Counted from the first letter of the stretch, positions 34,816-44,776 are shown. The stretch is DNA of 64,000 nucleotides from Burkholderia sp. Leaf177 (GCF_001424345.1 NZ_LMPF01000020.1:199883-263882), one strand, 5' to 3'. Notes: a model not told the origin generated them from the letters alone. Numbers and translations: made by a program.

Positions 34816-35618
34816 TTTGCCGCCGGAGCAGGATTGCCTGGATGCACATCCGAGTTTTTAACTGGCGCGGGCGATGTTCCATCGAGCGGCTTCGAGCTCA
34901 CCGATGAATCCGGTACGGCGCCAACCGTGGGGTTATCGTCGATAGGCGTCACCGCCGGCGCACTCGCGCCCGATGCAGCCGCTGCCGACAAAGCCTGTGC
35001 ATCTTCAGGCTTGATGTACTGGAACACCTTCACGACCTGTTCGACACCAGGCACCTGCGCCGCGACATTCGCGCCAGCCGTGCCTTCATCACGCGTGACG
35101 AGCCCCATCAAATACACCGTGCTGCGCTCGCAAACCACCTTGTAGAAATTCGCGCGCAGATCTTTCTCGCCGACCAGCGCACCCTTCACGCGACTTTCGA
35201 GATAAGCATCGTTGGTACGAGATGACAATGAACTTGCGCCCTGTACGGCAAGCTCGTTCACGATGCTGTTCACATTGTTGATACCGCGCACGACCTCTTC
35301 GGCCTTCTGCTTCCATTGCTCGGCCGGCACTTCGCCGGTGAGCAGCACACGCCGGTTGAACACGGTCACGCTCACGTGCGCCTGATCGGGAAGCGTCTCG
35401 CCAATGCGGCTCTTCGCTTTCACCTGGATCTCACGATCCTCGGTTTGCGCGCCGAGCGTACGCCGGTCGGTGGCGACCAGCGTGCCGCCACCCACGGCGC
35501 CGCCCATTGCGCCGATTGCCAGAAGCGCGCAGCCCTGCATGCTCAGCGCGACGCCCGATAACAGTCCAGCCAGCAACGTGGCCTTGGCAAGCGTCGATTT
35601 GACGCGTGTCGTGTTCAT
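34812..35618 (-). CDS. dolP: BON-domain lipoprotein, DolP/YraP-like
   Basis: A 268-residue lipoprotein. The signal segment ends in a lipobox-like LSMQGCALL, with Cys at about residue 30. Two BON domains follow: KAKSRIGETLPDQAHVSVTVFNRRVLLTGEV and RVKGALVGEKDLRANFYKVVCERSTVYLMGLV (cores VTVFNRRVLLTGEV and ANFYKVVCERSTVYL). The C-terminal 60 residues are Ala/Pro-rich. E. coli DolP supports outer-membrane integrity and sits downstream of diaA, the same order as here. The tail is longer than in E. coli. The start at 35618 has GGGGA upstream. Confidence 0.9.
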   Translation of the reverse strand: MNTTRVKSTLAKATLLAGLLSGVALSMQGCALLAIGAMGGAVGGGTLVATDRRTLGAQTEDREIQVKAKSRIGETLPDQAHVSVTVFNRRVLLTGEVPAEQWKQKAEEVVRGINNVNSIVNELAVQGASSLSSRTNDAYLESRVKGALVGEKDLRANFYKVVCERSTVYLMGLVTRDEGTAGANVAAQVPGVEQVVKVFQYIKPEDAQALSAAAASGASAPAVTPIDDNPTVGAVPDSSVSSKPLDGTSPAPVKNSDVHPGNPAPAAK

Positions 35619-35637
35619 CAACTCGTTCCCCTTGAGA

Positions 35638-36225
35638 TCATTCTTCACCCAGCAGCATCGCGTCGATGCCATCACACAGGCAATGAATGGTTAACAGATG
35701 GACTTCCTGGATTCGCGCCGCCCGCTCGGACGGCACGCAGATTTGGATATCGGTATCGGCGAGCACTTCGCTGATCACGCCACCGCCGCTACCCGTCAGC
35801 GCAATGACGAACATCTCGCGTTCATGCGCTTCCTGAATCGCCGCGAGCAAGTTGACCGAGTTGCCCGTGGTGGAGATGACCACCAGCACGTCACCTGCCT
35901 GTCCAAGTGCCCGGACTTGCTTCGAGTAGATCTCTTCGAACGCGGAACTGTTCCCGATTGCAGTCAGCGTCAGCGCGTTTGCGTCGAGCGAGATGGCGGG
36001 CAAGCCGGGACGCTCGCGCTCGAACCGGTTAACGAGCGTAGCCACCAGCCGCTGCGCATTCGCCGCCGAACCGCCGTTACCGCACGCGAGAATCCGCGAA
36101 CCATTGGCAAGCGCGCCAAACAACACGTCGATGGCGGCGGCAACAGGAAATGCAAGCGTATCGATTGCTTCGCGCTGGACGGCCGCGCTTTCGCGGAAAT
36201 GCTGCTGGATTCGTTCGACGGACAT
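35638..36225 (-). CDS. diaA: SIS-domain protein, DiaA/GmhA family (YraO)
   Basis: A 195-residue sugar-isomerase-fold protein. Key blocks are ILACGNGGSAANAQRLVATL, VLVVISTTGNSVNLL and IALTGSGGGVISEVLADTDI, which bind phosphosugar in GmhA. Flanked by yraN and the BON lipoprotein as in E. coli, it is probably the DiaA orthologue that binds DnaA and times replication initiation, and not the lipopolysaccharide heptose isomerase, although the fold is shared. The gene name therefore rests on context. Confidence 0.85.
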   Translation of the reverse strand: MSVERIQQHFRESAAVQREAIDTLAFPVAAAIDVLFGALANGSRILACGNGGSAANAQRLVATLVNRFERERPGLPAISLDANALTLTAIGNSSAFEEIYSKQVRALGQAGDVLVVISTTGNSVNLLAAIQEAHEREMFVIALTGSGGGVISEVLADTDIQICVPSERAARIQEVHLLTIHCLCDGIDAMLLGEE

Positions 36226-36371
36226 CGACTCTCGGTTATCGGCCGCGACCTACGCGGTGGTTCAGTGATGGGTTACTTCGGAGGTTTGCAAGCCCGGCGC
36301 ACCGGTGCTTCGGGCTCCGCGCAGTTTACCGCACTCGTCGTCCCCGATACTTAAGATGCACTCGGCTTTTG

Positions 36372-36767
36372 CTACATATCGGCACGAAAAGCATCGCGCA
36401 GCCAGACAATCCGGCCCGCGTCGAACGCTATGACATCGAAGCGGCACGCGGGCAAGGCGCCGCGCCAGTTCATCAGGTAATGCTGCGCCGCGAGCACGAG
36501 CCGACGCTGTTTGTGCGCGCCAATGCTCGCTGCCGCAGCAGCAAACTGGCGGCTGCGCCTCGCACGCACTTCCACGAATACGAGTGTGCGCGTGCTGCCG
36601 ATCTCGCGCATGACAAGGTCGATTTCGCCACCACGACACGTGAAATTGCGCGTCACGAAGCGCAGCCGCTGACGCTGTAGATATTCCAGCGCGCGCTGCT
36701 CGAACGCGCTTCCGATCGTTTTCGACACCCCGTTCCCCAAAAAGTTGTATGCCTTCGCGTGGCACAA
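36372..36767 (-). CDS. yraN: UPF0102 protein YraN
   Basis: A 131-residue protein of the YraN family, a nuclease-fold group. The core is [15 protein letters not shown], then [16 protein letters not shown] and [12 protein letters not shown], whose GGEIDLV and FVEVR motifs match the restriction-endonuclease-like catalytic residues. I start at TTG 36767 because the protein then opens MCHAKAYN, the usual Met-Cys-His-Ala start in this family in Burkholderia; GTG 36728 is an alternative giving a shorter form. Genes diaA and dolP follow downstream on the same strand; rsmI is divergent. Confidence 0.85.
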   Translation of the reverse strand: MCHAKAYNFLGNGVSKTIGSAFEQRALEYLQRQRLRFVTRNFTCRGGEIDLVMREIGSTRTLVFVEVRARRSRQFAAAAASIGAHKQRRLVLAAQHYLMNWRGALPACRFDVIAFDAGRIVWLRDAFRADM

Positions 36768-36794
36768 TGCGCTCTTCGCACGCCACCCGCCCTC

Positions 36795-37706
36795 ATGACT
36801 CCACTCATCGAACTTGCCCACGGCCAACAGTTTCCGGCTGGCGCGCTCTATATAGTCGCGACGCCCATTGGCAATGTCGCGGACATCACGGTGCGCGCGT
36901 TGCACGTGCTCGGGCTGGTCGACAGGGTGGCCGCCGAGGACACGCGCAACACGTCGCAACTGCTCTCGCGCTACGGCATCTCGAAGCCGACTATCGCGGT
37001 ACACGAACACAACGAGCGCAGTGCCGCCGAGCACGTGATTGCACATCTGCGTAATGGCGAGCGCATCGCATGTGTCTCCGACGCCGGCACGCCAGGCATC
37101 TCGGATCCAGGCGCAAGACTCGTCGATGCCGTGCGCGAAGCCGGTTTTCCCGTCATTCCATTGCCGGGCGCAAGCGCGCTCACGACGGCGTTGAGCGTTG
37201 CCGGCGCGTGGGTTCACACGTTCTCGTTCATCGGCTTTCTCGCGACCAAAACGAAGCAGCGCGACACGCAGTTGCATGCCTTGCTCACACACACGCCGGC
37301 GCTCGTTTTCTACGAAGCGCCGCATCGGATAGTGGAAACCGTGCAGGCGCTTGAACGTGCGTTCGGCGGCGATCGGAAATTGCTGATTGCCCGTGAGTTG
37401 ACCAAGTTACATGAGAGCGTTCATCAATGCACCCTGGCCGAAGGGCCAACGTGGCTCGCCGCCGATGCCAACCGGCAACGCGGTGAATTTGTATTGGTGG
37501 TGGAGGGAGCGCCGCAGAAAGAAGCCGCCGACAACGCGCACGACGCGTTGCTCGAGACCTTGCTGGAGGAGTTGTCCGTGAGTAGCGCGGCTCGCCTGGC
37601 AGCGACGCTTACGGGTGCATCGCGCAATGCGTTGTACACGCGCGCGCTTGCCATGGACAAGGCGCGCGATAGCGATAAAGACGCGGGTGAAGAGGTCGCC
37701 CAATAG
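36795..37706 (+). CDS. rsmI: 16S rRNA (cytidine1402-2'-O)-methyltransferase
   Basis: RsmI methylates C1402 of 16S rRNA at the ribose. The 303-residue protein has [51 protein letters not shown] and [17 protein letters not shown], the standard SPOUT-like tetrapyrrole-methylase fold blocks. The ATG at 36795 gives the usual [11 protein letters not shown] start. Divergent from yraN with only 27 bp between starts, as in many Proteobacteria (yraL next to yraN). Confidence 0.96.
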   Translation: MTPLIELAHGQQFPAGALYIVATPIGNVADITVRALHVLGLVDRVAAEDTRNTSQLLSRYGISKPTIAVHEHNERSAAEHVIAHLRNGERIACVSDAGTPGISDPGARLVDAVREAGFPVIPLPGASALTTALSVAGAWVHTFSFIGFLATKTKQRDTQLHALLTHTPALVFYEAPHRIVETVQALERAFGGDRKLLIARELTKLHESVHQCTLAEGPTWLAADANRQRGEFVLVVEGAPQKEAADNAHDALLETLLEELSVSSAARLAATLTGASRNALYTRALAMDKARDSDKDAGEEVAQ

Positions 37707-37738
37707 AAAAACGGGCCGTCAAAAACGGCCCGTCTTTT
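37707..37738. terminator. Intrinsic terminator, bidirectional
   Basis: ACGGGCCGT/ACGGCCCGT stem with A-run upstream and T-run downstream, between convergent rsmI and the RlpA gene. Confidence 0.9.
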
Positions 37739-37762
37739 GTCTTGCTCAGGGAAAAACGGCGA

Positions 37763-38383
37763 TCATTCAGTCGACGAAATCGATGCCAGTTGTTCCCTCG
37801 CCAGTTGCGCTTCCTGCTGCGTCAAGCCTTCGATCTTCACCTTTCCAACGCCCGCGCTGCGCATGCCCAGAGCAGCTGCAGCGGCATACGACAAATCGAT
37901 TACGCGATTGCCGACGTAAGGACCACGGTCGTTGATCTTGACGACCACCGACTTGTTGTTGCTTTCGTTGGTCACGCGCACCCACGAAGCCAGCGGCAAC
38001 GTCCTGTGTGCCGCGGTCATTGCGTGCATGTCATAGCGTTCGCCGCTGGCGGTCTTGCGGCCGTGAAAGCCGCGGCCATACCAGGAGGCGCGACCTTGCT
38101 GCTCGAAGTCCCCAACGTTTGGACCGGCGGTAATCGGCTTTGCGTTGGCAAGCGACGAAGCGTCGGCATTGTCGGCCGACGATGGAATTGAGTTGAGCTG
38201 GGAATCGTAAGCCAGCGGTGCCGCATTGCGAGTAATACCGGCTTTCGGAGCCGTGCTTTTTGCAACCTGCGTTCCGGTGTTCAGGACGTTGGCTTGGTCG
38301 CCGCCGCTTGGCGGCATGGCGCAACCCGTCAGGATTGCTGCAACAAAAAGACTCCCGAAATGCCGAGTGAGTCGTACATTCAT
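37763..38383 (-). CDS. rlpA: RlpA-family septal-ring lytic transglycosylase
   Basis: A 206-residue lipoprotein: signal segment ending in AILTGCAM, with the lipidated Cys, then a low-complexity linker to about residue 95. The double-psi beta-barrel domain of RlpA follows: GRASWYGRGFHGRKTASGE, AAHRTLPLASWVRVTN and IKINDRGPYVGNRVIDLS-like sequence (here VVVKINDRGPYV). The Asp of NDRGP is the catalytic acid in this family. It cuts denuded glycan strands at the septum. The open frame extends further up but ATG 38383 starts at the signal peptide. No C-terminal SPOR domain is present, unlike E. coli RlpA. Confidence 0.88.
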   Translation of the reverse strand: MNVRLTRHFGSLFVAAILTGCAMPPSGGDQANVLNTGTQVAKSTAPKAGITRNAAPLAYDSQLNSIPSSADNADASSLANAKPITAGPNVGDFEQQGRASWYGRGFHGRKTASGERYDMHAMTAAHRTLPLASWVRVTNESNNKSVVVKINDRGPYVGNRVIDLSYAAAAALGMRSAGVGKVKIEGLTQQEAQLAREQLASISSTE

Positions 38384-39057
38384 AGACGTGTAATCAACGG
38401 TTCGAGCCGCCCGTTCCGTCAGATATTGTTCTGACGGCATTAGGCAGCTCAAGGCTTTCCACGCGCCAGCAGCCATCGCTCGAGAATTCGAACGACGCGC
38501 GTATCCACGGGAACGGCGTACCTCGCCGCAAATGCCCGGTTAGTTTTCACGTCTGGCGCAACCTGTCCCCGGCAGCCTGACCAGACCCCACATGCCGCCA
38601 TCGAACGTGGCAAACACGTTCTTGCGCGATAAACAGCACAGGAACGGCGGCGTAGGCCCCATCCAGCATTACGGCAGCTAAGGCCGTTCTCGGGTACATC
38701 GCACCCGGCTGGACAAGACGTGCACATCGATCGGAATCGATGCTTGATTGCGATTTCAAAGCGATTGCTTCGAACTGCGTACTTGATGGCAAGTGTAAAA
38801 AAGCGCTAGTGGCGATCTTTTACTGCCCATTGATGGCATGCTCAAACCATGCACAAGTGGCCTAATTATACCCAAAAGGTCTTACCGATCGCCCATTGAT
38901 GCACAATTTGTTACGCATTCTCTCCATAAACGTAAAAATTGCGAGATTTGCCCATTTTTTGGGCAGAGCGTAGGCCGATCGGCTAACGCTGGGAACGTGG
39001 CCGCAGCGGCGGTTCTCGACCGTTACAATGAAGCTTTTACACTCGCGGTTGCTACCC
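38384..39057. other. Intergenic region, possible degraded gene
   Basis: No intact gene. On the minus strand, frames near 38449-38792 read VPVDTRVVRILERWLLARGK in one frame and LAAVMLDGAYAAVPVLFI in another. They vaguely resemble helix-hairpin-helix DNA glycosylase C-terminal segments and may be the remains of a frameshifted gene. The similarity is weak. Near 39024 TACAAT could be a -10 site for the metallo-hydrolase gene. Confidence 0.35.
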
Positions 39058-39702
39058 ATGAAGGTCACTCTGATTCCCGTGACACCCTTCCAGCAGAACT
39101 GCTCAATCGTCGTGTGCGAAACAACCATGCGCGCGGCGATCGTGGATCCGGGCGGAGACGTCGAGAGGATCATCGAGGCGGTAGCTGAACTCGGCGTTAC
39201 CGTCGAGAAAGTGCTGCTCACGCACGGCCATCTCGATCACTGCGGCGGCGCCAAGGCGATTGCGGAGCACTACGGCGTAGTAATTCACGGCCCGCACAAG
39301 GACGACGCCTTTTGGATCGACCAATTGCCCGAGCAGAGCAAGCGCTTCGGCTTTGGCGAAGCACAAGCATTCACACCGGAACGATGGCTCGAAGAAGGCG
39401 ACACGGTGCAGTTCGGCGATGAGATCTTGGAGGTCTATCACTGTCCGGGCCACACGCCCGGCCACGTGGTGTTCTTCAGCCGGGAAAACCGGCTCGCGCT
39501 GGTGGGCGACGTGCTGTTCGCAGGGTCGATCGGACGGACGGATTTTCCGCGTGGCAATCATGCCGATCTCGTGCACGCGATCCACGAAAAACTCTGGCCC
39601 CTCGGCGACGATGTCACATTCGTGCCGGGACACGGCCCAACTTCAACGCTTGGCCACGAACGCCGGACGAATCCCTACGTCGGCGACAGGAAATCCGCAT
39701 GA
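39058..39702 (+). CDS. Metallo-beta-lactamase fold hydrolase, glyoxalase II-like (YcbL group)
   Basis: A 214-residue MBL-fold protein. Zinc ligands are in [10 protein letters not shown], His in CPGHTPGHV, Asp in [10 protein letters not shown] and the [10 protein letters not shown] and [14 protein letters not shown] segments, in the order seen in glyoxalase II-type and YcbL proteins. ATG 39058 gives [15 protein letters not shown], the usual start. The stop overlaps the exonuclease gene (ATGA). Hydrolysis of a small thioester is likely; the substrate is unknown. Confidence 0.9.
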   Translation: MKVTLIPVTPFQQNCSIVVCETTMRAAIVDPGGDVERIIEAVAELGVTVEKVLLTHGHLDHCGGAKAIAEHYGVVIHGPHKDDAFWIDQLPEQSKRFGFGEAQAFTPERWLEEGDTVQFGDEILEVYHCPGHTPGHVVFFSRENRLALVGDVLFAGSIGRTDFPRGNHADLVHAIHEKLWPLGDDVTFVPGHGPTSTLGHERRTNPYVGDRKSA

Positions 39703-40349
39703 GCATCGCCATCCCTGAAATTTACGTCAGCACAGATGTCGAGGCGGACGGTCCGATCCCGGGTCCTCATTCAATGCTCAGTTTTGCATCGGCGGCTTAT
39801 ACGGAAGACAAGCAACTGATCGGCACATTCTCGGCAAATCTTGAAACGCTCGAGGGCGCCACTGCGCATCCGGTGCAAGCCGCTTGGTGGAAAACGCAGC
39901 CCGAGGCGTGGGCCGCGTGCCGCACAGACCTGCAACAACCATTGCCTGCAATGCAGGCTTATGTGAAATGGGTCGAGGCGCTACCTGGCAAGCCGGTTTT
40001 CGTGGCGTATCCGGCTGGCTTCGATTTCACTTACATGTTCTGGTACATGATGCGCTTCGCCGAGCGCTGTCCGTTCTCCTGGTCGGCGCTCGACATCAAG
40101 ACACTCGCTTTCGCGCTAACCGACCTTCCATACCGAAAGGCCATCAAGCCGCGCCTGCCGAAACATTGGTTCGACGAACACCCGCATACCCATGTGGCGC
40201 TGGACGACGCCATAGAACAGGGCGCGTTGTTCTGCAACATGCTGGCCGAGCTGCGCGCTCAACGCGCCGCCCTGGCAACGCTGAAAACTGCTGGCGAAAC
40301 GTCCGGCGGCAATAACAGCGAAGGACAAAACGCGCAGTCTGGGCAATGA
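39699..40349 (+). CDS. DEDD-type 3'-5' exonuclease-like protein
   Basis: A 216-residue protein with the DEDDh exonuclease pattern: [12 protein letters not shown] (Asp-x-Glu) near the N-terminus, Asp in [10 protein letters not shown], and His-x4-Asp in [11 protein letters not shown]. The family trims nucleic acid ends; the substrate is not known. A C-terminal tail rich in Gly, Ser and Gln is not conserved. The ATG at 39699 overlaps the metallo-hydrolase stop, so the pair is coupled. Confidence 0.83.
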   Translation: MSIAIPEIYVSTDVEADGPIPGPHSMLSFASAAYTEDKQLIGTFSANLETLEGATAHPVQAAWWKTQPEAWAACRTDLQQPLPAMQAYVKWVEALPGKPVFVAYPAGFDFTYMFWYMMRFAERCPFSWSALDIKTLAFALTDLPYRKAIKPRLPKHWFDEHPHTHVALDDAIEQGALFCNMLAELRAQRAALATLKTAGETSGGNNSEGQNAQSGQ

Positions 40350-40443
40350 GTTAGGGAATATTGCTCACCGAGGGCGTTTGACATTGCGCATCCTTTCTGC
40401 CACCTCTACTATTGGAGTTGGTAACGGCCGAAAGGAGGCGCAG

Positions 40444-40902
40444 TTGACTCTCGATACGTTCTCACAAAAGATCCTGCGACTCCTGCAGCTCGATGCCCGG
40501 CGTTCCGTGCAAGAAATATCCGATCAGGTAGGGCTGTCCAGCACGCCTTGCTGGCGGCGCATCAAGGACATGGAGCAATCGGGCGTGATTCAGCGCTACA
40601 CGGCGCTCCTTGATCGCGAGAAACTCGGCTTGCATGTTTGCGCGCTCGCGCATATTCACCTCACGCGGCATACCGAGGGCGGCGTGGAACAGTTTGAACG
40701 CGAGATCACCACTTGCCCCGAAGTGACCGAGTGCTACAGCACCACAGGCGAAGCCGACTACATTCTGAAAATCGTCGCGCCGGACATCAAATCCTACGAC
40801 GCATTTCTCCACGATCGCATTTTCAAGATTCCGGCGGTCGCGCAGGTACGGACCAGCGTGGTGCTGCGCGAAATCAAATTCGATACCCAATTGCCCCTGT
40901 GA
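40444..40902 (+). CDS. Lrp/AsnC-family transcriptional regulator
   Basis: A 152-residue regulator. The helix-turn-helix is SVQEISDQVGLSSTPCWRRIKDMEQSGVI (core DQVGLSSTPCWRRI), followed by the RAM domain with CPEVTECYSTTGEADYILKIVA, the effector-binding core. The TTG at 40444 has a strong AGGAGG five bases before it and gives the family length; an upstream ATG would add 22 unconserved residues. Lrp-type proteins bind amino acids and often act on neighbours; the target here is not visible. Confidence 0.9.
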   Translation: MTLDTFSQKILRLLQLDARRSVQEISDQVGLSSTPCWRRIKDMEQSGVIQRYTALLDREKLGLHVCALAHIHLTRHTEGGVEQFEREITTCPEVTECYSTTGEADYILKIVAPDIKSYDAFLHDRIFKIPAVAQVRTSVVLREIKFDTQLPL

Positions 40903-40971
40903 TCCAGAACGAAGCCGCGCATTGACTACGCGTCTGTCTGCGATCAAGCAGCGGACGTTTCTGGAAAGTCG

Positions 40972-42153
40972 CTATTGGGGGATACCTGTCACGTGCCGTG
41001 TTTCCGGCACGCCCTTGATGCTTCGCGCAAACCGAATGTGGCGTGCGCCTAGATCTTTCTTGAGCGCGGCAACATCGACCTGTTCTAGTTTCGCGATCTG
41101 ATCGTTGCTCGAATCGAACGGAAGCAGCACGTCGATTTCGAACCCGCTGCTCAGATAATGCAGATTCAATTGATCGAAGCCTATTCCCTGCGCGCCCAGC
41201 GCAGTCCGCACGGCGTCGCTTACCGCTGAACGCGTCGGAAGGCGTGCGGCCTCCGGAACGATATCGTCGCTCTCGGGATCGACGTGAATTAATGCGTCGA
41301 CCACACGGGAATTTGTAAGGAGACGCGCACGCGCCGATTCAGCTATGTAATGGCCTTCGGAAACGGAGATCAAAGGGTCGACAAGAATATGGGCATCGAC
41401 TATAGCGAGATCGCCCATTTTTCGCGTGCGCAATTCGTGCACGTCACGCACTCCCGGCGTTTCGATTAATAAGGCGTGCAGTTTTTCGGATTCAGCACGG
41501 TCCAAAGCGCGATCAGACAAGTCCTGAAGTGCATCCCATCCGAAAGTCCAACCCATGCGCGCGACCATAAATCCCACGATTGCAGCCGCAATGGGATCAA
41601 GCAAGCGCCAGCCCGCCATGCTGCCGATAATCCCAACTCCCACGACAAGCGACGATGCTGCATCCGAACGTGCATGCCATGCATTTGCAATCAGCATCGC
41701 GGATCTGACGCGCTCGGCGGCACGCAACATATATCGGAATAAAAGTTCTTTCGAAACAAGGACTATGATCGCGACGACTAACGCGCTCACATGGACCTCG
41801 GGAATGTCTTGAAGATCGGTGATGCGTTCGCCAGCGCGCCATAACATTCCTATGCCGACCGCAATTAACAAAGCGCCAAGAAATAATGAAGCAACGGTTT
41901 CATAGCGACTGTGGCCGTAATTATGGTCGTCGTCGGGCGCGGCCGCGCTTTGTTTGTTCGCCAGCAATACGACAAAATCGGACACCAAATCGGCCAGGGA
42001 ATGAACGCCGTCAGCAATAAGCGCTTGTGAATGCGCAAATACGCCAACAACGATCTGCGCGCTCATCAGGACCATATTGAGCGCGATGCTGGTAACAGTA
42101 GTTTTGAGCGCTACCTGCTGTTTCTCAGCAGCGCGCGCCGTCGATAGAGACAT
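40972..42153 (-). CDS. Cation diffusion facilitator transporter
   Basis: A 393-residue inner-membrane CDF protein with about six hydrophobic segments. The metal sites are in IADGVHSLADLVSDFVVLL and NAWHARSDAASSLVVGVG. The cytoplasmic C-domain has the ferredoxin-like fold (DAHILVDPLISVSEGHYIAE) and is longer than usual, with an added DALIHVDPESDDI and a further terminal domain. Such proteins export Zn2+, Fe2+ or other divalent ions against protons. ATG 42153 lies before the first membrane helix. Specificity cannot be assigned. Confidence 0.9.
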   Translation of the reverse strand: MSLSTARAAEKQQVALKTTVTSIALNMVLMSAQIVVGVFAHSQALIADGVHSLADLVSDFVVLLANKQSAAAPDDDHNYGHSRYETVASLFLGALLIAVGIGMLWRAGERITDLQDIPEVHVSALVVAIIVLVSKELLFRYMLRAAERVRSAMLIANAWHARSDAASSLVVGVGIIGSMAGWRLLDPIAAAIVGFMVARMGWTFGWDALQDLSDRALDRAESEKLHALLIETPGVRDVHELRTRKMGDLAIVDAHILVDPLISVSEGHYIAESARARLLTNSRVVDALIHVDPESDDIVPEAARLPTRSAVSDAVRTALGAQGIGFDQLNLHYLSSGFEIDVLLPFDSSNDQIAKLEQVDVAALKKDLGARHIRFARSIKGVPETRHVTGIPQ

Positions 42154-42297
42154 TTCATTGCTCAAAGTCCTTGTATGAGCAATCTTACCAAGGCGTACGG
42201 CAAACGGATGGCCGATCCAGCACAAAATCCTTTTAAATCATCGATTTATAGAAACGCGACGCGTTCTCAGTCAGGATCGGAATCTACTTCAGAATAC

Positions 42298-42333
42298 AAA
42301 AAAGCCGCACTGCTTTTCGCGTGCGGCTTTTTT
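42298..42333. terminator. Intrinsic terminator after the H-NS-like gene
   Basis: AAAAAAGCCGCAC/GTGCGGCTTTTTT stem-loop. It is symmetric, so it may serve the H-NS-like gene on the minus strand and any plus-strand transcript. Confidence 0.9.
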
Positions 42334-42346
42334 AATATGAAAAACC

Positions 42347-42652
42347 TTACTTCTGGATCAGGAAGTTGTCGCGCTCCTGACCGGCAATCCATTTTGGCGG
42401 TTTGCCGCGACCCGACCACGTGCTGCCGCTATCCGGATCACGATACTTCGGCGCCACGCCAGCGCGTGGACGTGATGCGTTTTTCAGATTCTTACCGCCG
42501 CGACCACCCGCCAATTCAGCCAGCGTGATCCCGTAGTCGGTCATTTTCTGCTTGATTTCATTGAGAACTTCAGCATATTCCCGCGACTTTGCTTCTTCAA
42601 TCTGTCGCTCGAGATTCTCTCGCTGTGCGAGAAGTTCCTTGTAAGACGGCAT
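42347..42652 (-). CDS. H-NS family nucleoid-associated protein
   Basis: A 101-residue short H-NS family protein of the Burkholderiales type. An N-terminal coiled-coil (ELLAQRENLERQIEEAKSRE) mediates dimerisation. The C-terminal DNA-binding region is PKYRDPDSGSTWSGRGKPPKWI, whose TWSGRGKPPKW is the AT-hook-like motif that reads AT-rich minor groove. It silences horizontally acquired AT-rich DNA. It is followed on its strand by a strong terminator and preceded by 800 bp of AT-richer sequence likely to include its own promoter. Confidence 0.95.
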   Translation of the reverse strand: MPSYKELLAQRENLERQIEEAKSREYAEVLNEIKQKMTDYGITLAELAGGRGGKNLKNASRPRAGVAPKYRDPDSGSTWSGRGKPPKWIAGQERDNFLIQK

Positions 42653-43451
42653 GATGTTTTCCTTTGGTTTGCAGTGTACGAGTCAGACGCCCGCTTGAGT
42701 TATATTGTAAAGCCTCTCAATGGATCGCAGATTAACACAACCACGGCTTTATGCGCGTTTCAACACATTCGATTTAAATCGATTCAGCCGAACGGGTGTG
42801 CGTAACATTTGGTGCGATTCTTTAAATGGTGCAAAGTCTTCCATTCATCGTACTTACATCTCCGAATGAATCCGGAAAATCTTTCACAAAATGAGAATAG
42901 TGTTAAAACATGTTACTTAAAGCTTCCATCCGATGCGAGGTTCCAAGAGAAACGCTTCAGGCAGTGAACGTATCTCGTAATCACGATACATAACGGCACA
43001 TTACGGCACACGTTTGCGATGCCGGCGGTTCAGACATTCACCTATGCCGTTCAATACAAGCTACGAACGGAGGATTCAATTCAACCACTGAATCCCTTCG
43101 GTTTAATGAAGGTAAAACGATTGCGCACTCTGAGCTTCCTAGACCACAACCCTATTCGTTGATGCCCATTAGTTCGAGTTGCGGCACACGCAACAATGCA
43201 TCGGAAAATAATGCCAGGCGCTGCAATTCATTCTCTGTAGATACTGGTTTTAGACCACCAAGACAGTTTCGTTCAATTGCCATCAGCCGAATCGTAAAGT
43301 GGCCGAATTCGAGATATCGGGCAGCCATCTAAATGCCAAGACATGCGTGCTGGCGACCCGTTCGATAGAATCGAAAGCTTCGTCGGGTAATGACCGCATT
43401 TAGCTGTGTTGGCCCGGCTCTTTCAACGAAGACATAACCAGAGCGATTTCC
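42653..43451. other. AT-richer intergenic region
   Basis: No gene that I can support lies in these 799 bp. It is visibly richer in A and T than the surrounding genes and contains the upstream region of the H-NS-like gene. Such a region could be an H-NS binding site. I see no repeat, tRNA or terminator of note in it. Confidence 0.5.
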
Positions 43452-44675
43452 GTGTCCGAATCAGTTTCCAGCGCCCGTGCGGGCGGGCACGATACCGTGC
43501 AAGCCTCGCACAAAAGGCTGCCGATCAAGAAGCGTGAGCGCGCCCGATACGCCACCATGGCCGTTTTTTTCATCGCGGGGATGTTGTACGCGTCGTGGGG
43601 CGTGCACGTTCCCACCGTTCGCGACAAGTTTCACCTCAGTCCCGGCGCGCTTTCCATCGCGTTGCTGGCGGTCGCCGTAGGGTCGATCATCGCGATGCTG
43701 ACAAACGGCCCGTGGATCGGCCGTGTGGGCACGCGCCGCGCGTGTCTGGCTGGCGGTATCGGCATGACGGTGTTTGGGGCGCTGATCCTGGTCGCTCCGT
43801 CTTATTGGCTCCTGGTGCTCGTGCTCGCGCTGTTCGGCTTCAGCATGGCCACGCTCGATGTCGCCATGAACGCCGAAGCGAGCGACGTCGAGGAGGCGCT
43901 CGAACGCCCGATCATGTCGTCGCTGCACGGCATGTTCAGCGTCGGCGGGATGGCGGGCGCGGCAGCGGGCGGTGCAATGCTCGCGCATGGCTTGCCGCCG
44001 GTCGCACATCTGGCGCTGGCGTGCGGAGTGAGCTTGATCGTGCTGCTTGTATCGATGCCAAACGTGTTGCCGCACGTTCCGCACGCGAGCAACGCACACG
44101 GTGCATCGTCGTCGAATCGATGGCGCTCCCGCGCGCTATGGGCGCTCGGCGCACTCGCGCTGATTGCGCTGATCGCCGAAGGCGCGATGTACGACTGGGC
44201 GACCGTCTATATGCGCGACGTGGTGCTGGCAACGCCGGCGTTATCGAGCGCGGCGTATGCGGCGTTCACCGGTGGCATGGCCGCGGGACGTTTTGGTGGC
44301 GATGCCGTGCGCGCGCGCTTCGGCGCGCCGCAATTGATCTTCGGCAGCGCGGCGCTGGCGTTTATCGGCATGATGGCGGCGCTGGTCTTGCCAAACGCGG
44401 TCGTGACGCTGGCCGGTTTCACCTTGATGGGCCTCGGCCTCGCCAACATGATGCCGGTGCTGTTCGCCGCAGCGGCGCGCGTGGAAGGCGTGAGCCCGGC
44501 GGAAGGGCTTGCGCAGGTTGCCGGGCTGGCTTACTTCGGCTTGCTGTTCGGGCCGGTGCTGATCGGCGGAGTTGCGCAGATCAGTTCCTTGCCGATCGGA
44601 CTATCGGTAGTTGCGGCGTGCGCGGCGCTGATTGCGCTTGTGGGACCGCGAATGATGAAACAGCTCAAGCTATAA
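43452..44675 (+). CDS. Major facilitator superfamily transporter
   Basis: A 407-residue inner-membrane transporter with twelve predicted hydrophobic segments. The first loops show MLYASWGVHVPTVRDKF, WIGRVGTRRACLAGG (the Gly-Arg loop) and FSMATLDVAMNAEASDVE. The pattern resembles the YbjJ/inner-membrane-protein branch of unknown substrate. It starts at GTG 43452; a polar N-terminal tail of about 35 residues precedes the first helix. It is followed at once by an intrinsic terminator. Confidence 0.88.
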   Translation: MSESVSSARAGGHDTVQASHKRLPIKKRERARYATMAVFFIAGMLYASWGVHVPTVRDKFHLSPGALSIALLAVAVGSIIAMLTNGPWIGRVGTRRACLAGGIGMTVFGALILVAPSYWLLVLVLALFGFSMATLDVAMNAEASDVEEALERPIMSSLHGMFSVGGMAGAAAGGAMLAHGLPPVAHLALACGVSLIVLLVSMPNVLPHVPHASNAHGASSSNRWRSRALWALGALALIALIAEGAMYDWATVYMRDVVLATPALSSAAYAAFTGGMAAGRFGGDAVRARFGAPQLIFGSAALAFIGMMAALVLPNAVVTLAGFTLMGLGLANMMPVLFAAAARVEGVSPAEGLAQVAGLAYFGLLFGPVLIGGVAQISSLPIGLSVVAACAALIALVGPRMMKQLKL

Positions 44676-44710
44676 AAAAACGCGCTGACTTCGCAATCAG
44701 CGCGTTTTTA
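44676..44710. terminator. Intrinsic terminator, bidirectional
   Basis: AAAAACGCGCTGA/TCAGCGCGTTTTT stem, directly after the MFS stop codon and before the convergent LivK-type gene. Confidence 0.9.
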
Positions 44711-44776
44711 TGGTTCTGCGAATCATCGAAGGCGGCGCAATCAATACCTTGAACCGATCGCCACGTCACCCGCGAA

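Noticed and set aside
43595-44752. Long frame in the other register over the MFS gene
   Set aside because: Arg-rich, no membrane segments; the MFS frame explains the region.
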